Source: CALJFL01 sp964590005 (GTDB taxonomy: Bacteria; Pseudomonadota; Gammaproteobacteria; Pseudomonadales; Halieaceae). From it: 22,310 nucleotides of DNA. Positions 8,018 to 14,914 of the stretch are shown here, piece after piece (the first letter of the stretch is position 1; the number at the start of each line of letters is the position of its first letter). Position numbers and translations under genes: made by a program. The notes beneath the pieces were generated by a model, which was given only the letters and a program-made list of their open reading frames with translations, was not told where the DNA came from and did not search any database. The stretch is taken from positions 1 through 22,310 of the forward strand of contig CAZPVJ010000134.1 of assembly GCA_964590005.1 (NCBI GenBank), in the 5' to 3' direction.

Positions 8018-8545
8018 ATGCAAGGGCTAGGTAGTGTGTTTGAAGTCCTCCTGAGCTTCATGGACAAAGGTGGCGATGTGCTTTGGCTCATCGCCATCCT
8101 GCTCTTTGTCATGTGGATGCTGATTTTTGAGCGTGTCTGGTACTTCAAATTCGGCTGGAAAGCCGATGTCGCCGAAGTCATCAGCCGTTGGGAATCGCGC
8201 CCGGAGCGGAAGTCCTGGGAGGCTCACCAGATTCGCGAAATGCTGATCTCCAGGGCGAAGATGCAGATCAACCAATACCTTCCCGTGATCAAGACACTGG
8301 TGGCTCTTTGCCCCCTGCTGGGTCTGTTGGGTACGGTGACGGGGATGATCGAAGTCTTTAATGTGATGGCGGTTACCGGTGGCGGTGACGCCAAATCCAT
8401 GGCCGGCGGTGTTCAGCAGGCCACGATCCCGACCATGGCTGGAATGGTGGCTGCGCTGTCAGGCGTGTTCGCCAACACCTACGTCACCAGGATTGCGCAG
8501 CGGGAAAGTGAATTCCTGACTGACAACCTGACCACGGATCACTAA
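8018..8545 (+). CDS. exbB: ExbB-type proton channel subunit
   Basis: A 175-residue MotA/TolQ/ExbB-family protein, the compact channel subunit that, with ExbD, turns proton-motive force into movement of TonB. Three membrane segments are visible: about 19-43 (VLWLIAILLFVMWMLIFERVW), 90-116 (LVALCPLLGLLGTVTGMIEVF) and 134-158 (ATIPTMAGMVAALSGVFANTY). The LLGTVTGMI and MAGGVQQA motifs match the core of its longer neighbour, so the two are paralogues, one long and one short. It starts one base after the ttpC-like stop, an operon arrangement. The compact length matches ExbB2-type proteins of TonB2 systems, not the longer classical E. coli ExbB. Confidence 0.93.
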   Translation: MQGLGSVFEVLLSFMDKGGDVLWLIAILLFVMWMLIFERVWYFKFGWKADVAEVISRWESRPERKSWEAHQIREMLISRAKMQINQYLPVIKTLVALCPLLGLLGTVTGMIEVFNVMAVTGGGDAKSMAGGVQQATIPTMAGMVAALSGVFANTYVTRIAQRESEFLTDNLTTDH

Positions 8546-8558
8546 TAGAGCAAGTTTG

Positions 8559-8966
8559 ATGCGTAAAAGAAATAGAGAAGCAGATTCTGACGAGGCTGAA
8601 ATCGATTTGACGCCGATGCTTGATGTGGTCTTCATCATGCTCATTTTCTTCATCGTCGTCGCGTCCTTCATCAAGGAAGCCGGTATCGAGGTCAACAGAC
8701 CCGACAACTCCAAATCGGACCCCAGCGATGCCACCAGTATTGTGGTGACAATCACCGGCGATAACCAGGTTTGGATGGAGAATCGTCGTATCGACATCAG
8801 GTCGGTGCGCGCTAATATTGCCAGGTTGCTGGCTTCAGACCCGGAGCAATCGTTCACGGTCAAGACGGAACGCGGCGCCAGTGCGTCGACACTGATCGAA
8901 GTCGGTGATGCCGCTCGTGAGGCCGGCGTGTCGTCGGTGAATTGGCCTGCGGAGGAAAAACAGTGA
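8559..8966 (+). CDS. exbD: ExbD-type biopolymer transport protein, first copy
   Basis: A 135-residue ExbD/TolR-family protein: a short charged cytoplasmic N-terminus, one membrane helix at about 21-38, and a periplasmic domain. The family signature EIDLTPMLDVVFIMLIFF is present with the proton-carrying aspartate at residue 22. I use ATG 8559; an in-frame TTG directly before it (8556) is a less likely start, and only a weak AGAG precedes it. It follows exbB by 13 nt and is followed by a second exbD whose GTG overlaps its stop by four bases. The periplasmic part differs clearly from the second copy and carries no cysteines, so the pair may have distinct roles or form a heteromer. Confidence 0.93.
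   Translation: MRKRNREADSDEAEIDLTPMLDVVFIMLIFFIVVASFIKEAGIEVNRPDNSKSDPSDATSIVVTITGDNQVWMENRRIDIRSVRANIARLLASDPEQSFTVKTERGASASTLIEVGDAAREAGVSSVNWPAEEKQ
8951..8955 (+). promoter_or_regulatory. Ribosome binding site deciding the second exbD start
   Basis: GGAGG at 8951-8955 lies inside the end of the first exbD, seven bases before GTG 8963. It supports that start over the upstream TTG 8942 and the downstream ATG 8978. Confidence 0.7.
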
Positions 8967-9388
8967 GTCGGCGTAGTATGTCTCAAGGGTCCGCCGCGCA
9001 GAGCGGTGGTGGCGAGGGTGAAATTGACCTGACGCCGATGCTGGACGTGGTCTTCATCATGCTCATCTTTTTTATTGTCACCTCGTCCTTCGTAAAAGAG
9101 CCCGGCGTTGAAATTACCAAAACCGAGGCGATAACCACTGGCGCCTGTGAACGCGGCACCATTATTTTTGCGGTAGACGCTGTCGGCAAGATCTTCTACG
9201 ACAAGAAGGAAGTGCAGGTCGACAGGGCATATCGGCTTGCCGAGGCTGCGCGAAAGGAGGCTCCAAAGGCCAACTTTGTGATCCAGGCGGATGTCGACGC
9301 CCCAACGTCTGTGCTGGACGATCTTCTGTCAGCGATCAAGCCGCTGATGGACGCTCCCCTGTGTGCATCGACGGAAGAAGAGGGCTAG
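8963..9388 (+). CDS. exbD: ExbD-type biopolymer transport protein, second copy
   Basis: A 141-residue ExbD/TolR-family protein that is a tandem paralogue of the preceding gene. The signature EIDLTPMLDVVFIMLIFF recurs with the key aspartate at residue 28, followed by a periplasmic domain (TIIFAVDAVGKIFYDKKEVQ, then ANFVIQADVDAPTSVLDDLL). GTG 8963 overlaps the previous TGA as GTGA and is backed by a strong GGAGG. Unlike the first copy it has two periplasmic cysteines, Cys62 and Cys134, near the two ends of the domain. This copy is closer to the usual ExbD of TonB2 clusters and sits directly before tonB, three bases away, so it is the better candidate for the TonB-contacting subunit; that last point is inference. 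Confidence 0.92.
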   Translation: MSRRSMSQGSAAQSGGGEGEIDLTPMLDVVFIMLIFFIVTSSFVKEPGVEITKTEAITTGACERGTIIFAVDAVGKIFYDKKEVQVDRAYRLAEAARKEAPKANFVIQADVDAPTSVLDDLLSAIKPLMDAPLCASTEEEG

Positions 9389-9391
9389 GCA

Positions 9392-9997
9392 ATGCGCAGT
9401 AATGCAGTAAGAATGATTGTCGCGGCGCTGTTCGCTATTCCGGTTGCGCTGGGGCTGTTCACTATCATGAACAAACTGATCGACAGGGATTTTGAAAACC
9501 CTGATATCAAGTCGCGAAAAGTGGCGGAAATCGTCAGGCCCGACGAAGAAATTGAAGTTAACGTCAAGCAGGACAAGCCTGAAAAGGTCGACGACCCGGA
9601 ACAGCCTCCGCCCGAAATGCAACCGCTTGAATTTGATATGGACATGGACGTGGACGTCGTGAACACCGCACCTTCGGCCAGGGTTGACGTCTCTATCAGC
9701 TCCACCGGTATGTCTTCCGGAGATGGCGAATACCTGCCCATCGTTAAGGTAGCCCCGATCTACCCACGTCGGGCCCAGACTCGCGGCATCTCTGGGTATT
9801 GCATAGTAGAGTACGTGGTGACCAAGTCCGGATCTATCCGCGACCCACAGGCTGTCGACTGCCAACCTTCGGGTGTATTTGAAAAAGCCTCGGTCAAGGC
9901 GGCGCTGAAGTTCAAGTACAAGCCGCGCGTTGTTGATGGCGAGCCTATCGAAGTCGCGGGCGTGCAGAACAAGTTCACTTATGAGCTGGAACAGTAA
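9392..9997 (+). CDS. tonB: TonB2-type energy transducer
   Basis: A 201-residue TonB-family protein that carries energy from the inner-membrane ExbB/ExbD motor to outer-membrane receptors. Segments: membrane anchor at about residues 6-27, a short periplasmic linker (about 45-115) with only a brief proline run (QPPPEMQP) and an acidic stretch (FDMDMDVDV), and the C-terminal TonB domain from about 116 (APIYPRRAQTRGISGYCIVE through FKYKPRVVDGEP). The linker is much shorter than that of E. coli TonB, as in Vibrio TonB2, which needs TtpC. Two cysteines, Cys137 and Cys157, lie within the receptor-binding domain. ATG 9392 is preceded by AGGG (9381-9384) at a good spacing. The next gene follows after 15 nt. 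Confidence 0.94.
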   Translation: MRSNAVRMIVAALFAIPVALGLFTIMNKLIDRDFENPDIKSRKVAEIVRPDEEIEVNVKQDKPEKVDDPEQPPPEMQPLEFDMDMDVDVVNTAPSARVDVSISSTGMSSGDGEYLPIVKVAPIYPRRAQTRGISGYCIVEYVVTKSGSIRDPQAVDCQPSGVFEKASVKAALKFKYKPRVVDGEPIEVAGVQNKFTYELEQ

Positions 9998-10012
9998 AGC
10001 GGGTGATGTGTT

Positions 10013-11359
10013 ATGAAAGTGATTAGAGCCCAGGTATGGACCCGAGCCGTTTTGTTGGCTCTTCCGGTGATCGCCGCACAGTCATTGATAGGCCAGCTTC
10101 AGACTGAAGCGGGATTTCAGTCCTTGTCAGCGGCCGTGGCACAGGAAGAAGGTCAACCCAAGCAGCAGCAGGAAACACGGCGTACACCGGCCCTGCGCAA
10201 CAAGGTGTATGAAAAGCTGTCCGAGGCCCAGGCCGCAGCCGAGGCAAAGGATTACAATGGCGCTGCCAAGATCCTGGACGAGATGATCTCTTCCGGTGGT
10301 AAGAAAGCGCTTAACAGCTATGAGCTGGCCAATGTGTACAACCTGTACGCTTTCATCTACTACTCCAGGGAAGATTATGCCCGGGCCCTGCAGGCGTACG
10401 AGAACGTGGTCAAGCAACCCGATATCCCCCTGGCGATGGAAATTAACACCAAGTACACCATCGCCCAGCTTTATTTCGTACAGGAAGATTGGCAGCGTGG
10501 CATCAATGCGCTGAACGAGTGGTTCGCGATGACCCAGAACCCGCCCGAGAGCGCCTATGTACTTCTCGCGCAGGGCTATTACCAGCTGAAGGATTACAAC
10601 CGCTCCCTGCTGAATGTCGAGAAGGCGATCGACATGTACAAGGGCAAGGGTAAGGTACCGAAAGAGCAGTGGTACAACCTGGCTCGTTTCCTTTACTTCG
10701 ACAAGAACGATATCAACCGATCGGTCGACGTGCTTGAGGAGCTGCTCAAGTACTACCCCAAGAAGCAGTACTGGGTGCAGATTTCCCACATGTATGGCGA
10801 ACAGAAAAAAGAGTCCCAGCAGCTGTCTGCGATGGAAACAGCCTATGTTCAGGACATGCTGGACAAGGGATCAGAGCAGGTCACCATGGCATACCTCTAC
10901 CTGAATGGCGATGTTCCCTATAAAGCCGCAAAGGTACTGGATAAGGGTCTGAAGGATAAGTCAGTAGACGCTACGTCCAAGAATTACGAGATAATGGGTA
11001 ATGCTTTCCGCCAGGCGCAGGAGGTCGAAAAGGCCATACCGGCAATGGAGGTTGCTGCGTCAAAGTCTGACTCAGGTGAGCTGTATACACGACTGGGTAA
11101 CATCTACCTGGACGGTGATCAGTACAAGAAAGCGATTACTGCGATCAATAAAGGTCTTTCTCGCGGTGGCGTTAAACGTCCCGACAACGCGCGGCTGGTG
11201 CTGGGTATGGCTTACTTTAACGACAAACAGTACGGTAAGGCTCGCGACGCTTTCAAAGCTGCCGCCCGAGACAAGCGCTCGGAGAAATACGCTGCGCAGT
11301 GGATGCAGTACATGGACTCCGAACTGGAGCGCCAGAGAAAGCTGCAGGAAGAGGGTTGA
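10013..11359 (+). CDS. Periplasmic TPR-repeat protein of the TonB2 cluster
   Basis: A 448-residue tetratricopeptide-repeat protein closing the TonB2-type cluster. The N-terminus looks exported: a basic start (MKVIRAQVWTRA), a hydrophobic core, and a possible cleavage site after AVA near residue 43, giving an unusually long leader. The rest is almost all helical repeats of about 34 residues, for example ALNSYELANVYNLYAFIYY, DYARALQAYENVV, ESAYVLLAQGYYQLKDYNRS, GELYTRLGNIYLDGDQYKKA and LVLGMAYFNDKQYGKARDAF. TPR proteins act as binding scaffolds; the partner here is unknown, with TonB, TtpC or an outer-membrane receptor the obvious candidates. It starts 15 nt after tonB and is followed by a strong terminator, which fixes the 3' end of the transcript. 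Confidence 0.9.
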   Translation: MKVIRAQVWTRAVLLALPVIAAQSLIGQLQTEAGFQSLSAAVAQEEGQPKQQQETRRTPALRNKVYEKLSEAQAAAEAKDYNGAAKILDEMISSGGKKALNSYELANVYNLYAFIYYSREDYARALQAYENVVKQPDIPLAMEINTKYTIAQLYFVQEDWQRGINALNEWFAMTQNPPESAYVLLAQGYYQLKDYNRSLLNVEKAIDMYKGKGKVPKEQWYNLARFLYFDKNDINRSVDVLEELLKYYPKKQYWVQISHMYGEQKKESQQLSAMETAYVQDMLDKGSEQVTMAYLYLNGDVPYKAAKVLDKGLKDKSVDATSKNYEIMGNAFRQAQEVEKAIPAMEVAASKSDSGELYTRLGNIYLDGDQYKKAITAINKGLSRGGVKRPDNARLVLGMAYFNDKQYGKARDAFKAAARDKRSEKYAAQWMQYMDSELERQRKLQEEG

Positions 11360-11376
11360 TGTAAAATCAGCCAGAC

Positions 11377-11408
11377 AAAAAAAAGGAGCACCAGGTGCTC
11401 CTTTTTTT
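11377..11408. terminator. Bidirectional intrinsic terminator
   Basis: GGAGCAC-CAG-GTGCTCC (11385-11401) is a perfect 7-bp stem with a 3-nt loop. Eight A (11377-11384) flank it on the left and seven T (11402-11408) on the right, so it works in both directions: for the TPR gene on the plus strand and for the cold-shock gene on the minus strand. A second palindrome, ATGCCCCAAGGGGCAT (11409-11424), lies next to it without a T-tract. Confidence 0.93.
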
Positions 11409-11440
11409 ATGCCCCAAGGGGCATGAGTGTCGCGTTCTAG

Positions 11441-11647
11441 TTAGACCGGCACCACGTTTTCCGCTTGCGGACCCTTTTGGCCGTCGGCAACGGTGAACTC
11501 AACTTTCTGGCCATCAGCCAGAGTTTTGAATCCATCGCCTTTGATAGCGCTGAAATGTACGAAGACGTCGGGACCGCCTTCCTGTTCGATGAAGCCAAAG
11601 CCCTTGGTCTCGTTAAACCACTTGACTGTGCCGGTTACTGTAGACAT
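11441..11647 (-). CDS. CspA-family cold-shock protein
   Basis: A 68-residue single cold-shock domain that binds single-stranded RNA or DNA and typically acts as an RNA chaperone and transcription antiterminator. RNA-binding motif RNP1 is KGFGFIE (residues 15-21) and RNP2 is VFVHFS (28-33), followed by the usual FKTLADGQKVEFTV and KGPQAENVVPV. The ATG at 11647 gives the standard MSTVTGTVKWFN start; the in-frame TTG two codons upstream is unlikely. AGG lies ten bases before the ATG. Transcribed towards the TonB2 cluster and ended by the shared terminator. A TATAAA at 11708-11713 on the minus strand could be its -10 element, but no good -35 accompanies it. Whether it is cold-induced cannot be told from sequence. 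Confidence 0.95.
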   Translation of the reverse strand: MSTVTGTVKWFNETKGFGFIEQEGGPDVFVHFSAIKGDGFKTLADGQKVEFTVADGQKGPQAENVVPV

Positions 11648-11807
11648 ATGCAATTTACCTGTGCTGCTTTTATTGGAACCATTCGGTCCCGTATGATCAA
11701 AAAATTATTTATAGGTGCGTACGAGGACTTTTGGAACTCTGAGCGCTCACATAAATACCGCTGAAGAAGTCAGCTTGGGGTAGTGTAACACTGCTTTTAG
11801 GCCCGCG

Positions 11808-11870
11808 TATTGCGCCCCAATGAAATAAATTGGCAATATTGCGGCTTTATCCGGGTCAGCTTAAGCCCGG
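11808..11870. promoter_or_regulatory. Palindrome-rich control region before the two-component genes
   Basis: The 281-bp gap 11648-11928 between the divergent cold-shock and response-regulator genes holds no supported gene. Within it are CCAAT-N7-ATTGG (11817-11833), the perfect palindrome GCAATATTGC (11833-11842), two direct TATTGCG copies (11808-11814 and 11837-11843), and CCGGG-N10-CCCGG (11851-11870) enclosing part of GCTTAAGC. These are plausible operator sites, possibly for autoregulation. No known consensus was matched. Confidence 0.35.
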
Positions 11871-11928
11871 TTTCATCTTTAGCGGGCACATTATACGCTG
11901 TGCGAAAGCAGCAAATCGAAGGCACACA

Positions 11929-12585
11929 GTGCGAATTTTACTGGTTGAGGATGATATCCAGCTGGGGGAGTCCCTCGAGGCAGCGCTCCGGCTGGAACAG
12001 TACGCGGTGGACTGGGTCCGTTCCGGGGAGCCCGTGCGCGCAACCCTTTCTGCAACGCCGTACGACCTGTTGATACTCGACCTCGGGCTGCCCGGTGTCC
12101 CGGGCATGCAGGTGCTGCGCCAATTGCGTAGCGACAAACATCTGCTGCCGGTATTGGTACTGACGGCGCGCAATACGCTCGCCGACAAGGTAGACGGACT
12201 CGATTCGGGTGCCGATGATTACCTGACCAAGCCCTTTGAAATGGATGAACTGTTTGCCCGCGTGCGCTCCCTGTTGCGGCGCAAGGGCGACAACAAAACC
12301 CAGCAGCTTGAGGCTGCCGGCATCACCCTGGACCCCGTCGATAAGCTGGTAAGCTACGAGGGAGAGTCCATCACGCTTACCGCGCGGGAATTTGCCATTC
12401 TCGAAATACTGGTTCGCAATGCCGGCCGTTTTGTCTCCCGTTCGCGGCTGGAGGAGGGCATCTACAGCTGGGGTGAGGAGGTGGGATCCAATACGGTCGA
12501 GGTTTACGTCTCCAGGCTGCGCAAACGCTTTGGTAGCAACTCGATAGAAACCATGCGCGGAGTGGGCTACCGGATTCCAACATGA
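11929..12585 (+). CDS. OmpR-family response regulator (QseB/PmrA-like)
   Basis: A 218-residue response regulator: a receiver domain (about 1-115) and a winged-helix DNA-binding domain (about 125-218). The acidic pocket is Asp8-Asp9 in RILLVEDD, the phosphoacceptor is Asp51 in LLILDLGLPG, and VLVLTARN and YLTKPFE carry the conserved Thr and Lys. The output domain ends with TVEVYVSRLRKRFG and TMRGVGYRIPT. The overall pattern, including DWVRSG and AGRFVSRSRLEEGIYSW, is closest to QseB/PmrA. I chose GTG 11929 because it gives the canonical receiver start and has AAGG (11919-11922) six bases upstream; extension to 11830 would add residues outside the domain. Its stop overlaps the kinase start as ATGA, so the two form one regulatory pair. 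The signal and targets are unknown. Confidence 0.93.
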   Translation: MRILLVEDDIQLGESLEAALRLEQYAVDWVRSGEPVRATLSATPYDLLILDLGLPGVPGMQVLRQLRSDKHLLPVLVLTARNTLADKVDGLDSGADDYLTKPFEMDELFARVRSLLRRKGDNKTQQLEAAGITLDPVDKLVSYEGESITLTAREFAILEILVRNAGRFVSRSRLEEGIYSWGEEVGSNTVEVYVSRLRKRFGSNSIETMRGVGYRIPT

Positions 12586-13958
12586 GCACTTCACTGCGCA
12601 AGCGACTGATCATCATCCTGATGGCGTTGACCCTGTTCGCCTGGATTGGCTCGGCACTGCTGACGGGCGCTTATGCCTCCAGGGTGCTGATTGACCAGGT
12701 CGACCGGCAGCTGGAGCAGTACTCGCACCTGGTGATCTATATGACCCAGGTGTTCGCCGCGCAGAGTGATGATGGTGCATCGCTGCCCGGTGTTGATATC
12801 AAAAGTGAGGGCGGAGAGCGCCCCATGGTAATAGATGCCGCCGCCGGCGATGAGCTGTCGCCAGTAGTGAATATCTTTTATGGGGGCCGGCTGCAGGCTG
12901 TACTGGAAAATTCGCCGCGATTTGAGCCGCCCGAGGAAGAGGGCTTTTCCTTCAGGCTAATCGACGAAGATCACAGTCACTGGCGTCTCCTGGCCCGTTA
13001 TGACGCGCCCAACGATCTCTGGGTGTTGGTGGGCATCGAGTTGGACCAGGCGCGCTGGGCGCTGTGGCGCACTTTCGCCCGGGTATTGTTCCCGCTGCTG
13101 ATTATTCTGCCCCTGACCGTTGGACTGCTCTATTTCGGTGTAGCCCGGGGCTTACTGCCCCTGCGCAATCTGGCGACCCAGATTGGTCGTCGTAACCCGC
13201 AGCAACTGGATCCCGTGGGCTCCGAGAGCGTTCCCGAGGAAATGAAGTCCATGGTCGGGGCACTGAATGACCTGTTGGAACGCCTCGCCTTTGCCCTCGA
13301 ATCTGAACAGCGCTTCACGGCCAATGCAGCTCATGAGCTGATGACGCCACTGGCTGCCATCAAGACAGAAGTGCAGCTTTGTCAGCGCCAGCTCACCGAT
13401 CCTGCCTCAGCCCCCATGCTCCAGCGGATAGCGGAGCGTGTAGACCGTGCCAGTCATACCGTTGAGCAACTGCTGACACTGGCCCGTGTTGATCCTGATT
13501 CCCCCGTGGCCCTTGAGCGGGTAGGCCTGAGATCCCTGCTGGTTGAGGTGCTCGCGGAGAACGCCCATCTGGCAGCAGACAGGCAAGTGGAGGTCGATGT
13601 TGAGCAAGGCGATGAGATAAACGTGATGGCCAGCGAGGAATCCCTCGCAATTTTGCTACGCAACCTTCTGGTTAACGCCTTTCGCTATGCCACACCCGGG
13701 TCCTCGGTGACGGTTCGCCTGTGTATCGGAGAGTCCGGGGCGGAGCTGGAAATCTGCAATGCGTGCGAGCCGCTGTCAGCGGCAGAGTTTTCCCGAATCG
13801 GCGAGCGGTTTTATCGTGTGCCCGGAAGCCCCGGTCTGGGTGCGGGCCTGGGTCTATCGATCGTTAAGCGGATTACAGACCAGCACCAGGCGAGCTTCAG
13901 CGCACGTCCCCGTGAGGATGGCAGCGGTTTCTGTGCCTGCTTATCCCTGCCGCTGTAA
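12582..13958 (+). CDS. Sensor histidine kinase (QseC/PmrB-like)
   Basis: A 458-residue inner-membrane kinase that should phosphorylate the response regulator encoded just upstream. Layout: first membrane helix at about residues 9-31, a periplasmic sensor region to about 165, second helix at about 168-188, a HAMP-like linker, the dimerisation domain with the H-box FTANAAHELMTPLAAIKTE (phosphoacceptor His251), then the ATP-binding domain with an N-box (LLRNLLVNAFRYATPGSS, Asn365) and G-box (GAGLGLSIVKRI). The H-box has Met254 where most family members have Arg or Lys (HELRTPL). The periplasmic region has no named domain that I recognise. The reading frame ends two bases before the convergent glucokinase stop, with no visible terminator between them. 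Confidence 0.93.
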   Translation: MSTSLRKRLIIILMALTLFAWIGSALLTGAYASRVLIDQVDRQLEQYSHLVIYMTQVFAAQSDDGASLPGVDIKSEGGERPMVIDAAAGDELSPVVNIFYGGRLQAVLENSPRFEPPEEEGFSFRLIDEDHSHWRLLARYDAPNDLWVLVGIELDQARWALWRTFARVLFPLLIILPLTVGLLYFGVARGLLPLRNLATQIGRRNPQQLDPVGSESVPEEMKSMVGALNDLLERLAFALESEQRFTANAAHELMTPLAAIKTEVQLCQRQLTDPASAPMLQRIAERVDRASHTVEQLLTLARVDPDSPVALERVGLRSLLVEVLAENAHLAADRQVEVDVEQGDEINVMASEESLAILLRNLLVNAFRYATPGSSVTVRLCIGESGAELEICNACEPLSAAEFSRIGERFYRVPGSPGLGAGLGLSIVKRITDQHQASFSARPREDGSGFCACLSLPL

Positions 13959-13960
13959 GT

Positions 13961-14914
13961 TTAGAGAGTGGCGTGAGCGGCACCGAGCAGACCGGTATCT
14001 GCTCCGGTAATGGCGTAGACCGGGACCTGTGCCAGGTGTTTTTCCATCGCACCTTTCTGCCGAAAGCGACCTAAGAACCCGCTTTCCTGCACCAGCGGGA
14101 GAATTTTGGGCACGATGCCGCCCGCAATATAAAGGCCTCCGTAGGCCCCGTTTGCCAGCACGAAGTCACCGCAAGCTGAGCCCAGCAGATTACAAAACAT
14201 CATCGCTGCCTCGCGGCATAGGGGATCTTCTCCGTTCAATGCAGCCGAGGATATCTGCTCGGGTGTCTCCGCTGTCGGCGCCACTTCCTGGCTTTCACAC
14301 AGTGCCCGGTAGAGCCGCACTAACCCCGGTCCGGACAGCAACAACTCACCGTAGATATTGTCGAACCGCTGCAGCAGAAGTGTGAACACTGCCAGCTCCG
14401 AGGCGTTACCCGGCGACAGCCCCATGTGCCCGGGTTCACCCGACCGCACCTGGAATGGGGTTTGGCGGCGGTCCAGGGTCGCGCCGCCAAGCCCCGTGCC
14501 GGGCCCTACCGTTGCCAATACCGGGCCTGGCTCTGAGTTAGCGTTCTGTAGGCAGCTCAGCGCCGGGTGAAGCAGGTATGGCAGGGCGTAGGCATTACTT
14601 TCGAAGTCGTTCAGCCAGGTCACCGACTCCACGCCCAATTGCCTCGCGATATCCTGCCGCCTGAAAGACCATGAGCAGTTCACCATGGCAATCTTGTCAC
14701 CGGTCATGGGTGCAGCAATGGCGATGCAAGCTTTCGTGGCATGTAAGCCGTCCAAACTCGTGCTCCACACCGACAGCAGATCACTCAATTGCTGGAAGTC
14801 TGCGTTGATGTAATCGCTGCGATGAAGGAAGTTATCGGTAGACTCGTCGTACAGGGCGATTCGGGTATTGGTGCCGCCGATGTCGGCGACCAGGCGCAGG
14901 TCCGCTGGCGTCAT
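13961..14914 (-). CDS. glk: Glucokinase
   Basis: A 317-residue bacterial glucokinase of the ROK-unrelated Glk family, which phosphorylates glucose to glucose-6-phosphate with ATP in the cytoplasm. Motifs: the N-terminal phosphate-binding LVADIGGTNTRIALYD, the catalytic-aspartate segment WLNDFESNAYALPYL, the adenosine-binding-type VGPGTGLGGA, SGEPGHMGLSP, and the late GGLYIAGGIVPKILP. Length matches E. coli Glk (321). The start overlaps the pyk stop by four bases (ATGA on the minus strand), so glk is translated from the same message as pyruvate kinase, joining the first and last enzymes of glucose catabolism. It converges with the sensor kinase gene two bases away. Confidence 0.96.
   Translation of the reverse strand: MTPADLRLVADIGGTNTRIALYDESTDNFLHRSDYINADFQQLSDLLSVWSTSLDGLHATKACIAIAAPMTGDKIAMVNCSWSFRRQDIARQLGVESVTWLNDFESNAYALPYLLHPALSCLQNANSEPGPVLATVGPGTGLGGATLDRRQTPFQVRSGEPGHMGLSPGNASELAVFTLLLQRFDNIYGELLLSGPGLVRLYRALCESQEVAPTAETPEQISSAALNGEDPLCREAAMMFCNLLGSACGDFVLANGAYGGLYIAGGIVPKILPLVQESGFLGRFRQKGAMEKHLAQVPVYAITGADTGLLGAAHATL

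Noticed and set aside
7360..8181. Long minus-strand open frame (273 codons) antisense to the TtpC-like and ExbB genes
   Set aside because: It lies fully opposite two genes with strong family motifs, has no recognisable domain and no convincing start signals; it is a by-product of codon composition.
11409..11424. Palindrome ATGCCCCAAGGGGCAT as a second terminator
   Set aside because: The stem is good but no T-run follows on either strand in the right place; it is best seen as an accessory to the adjacent terminator.
13940..13975. Terminator between the convergent sensor kinase and glucokinase genes
   Set aside because: The stops are two bases apart and no hairpin with a T-run is visible; termination, if any, must use another mechanism.
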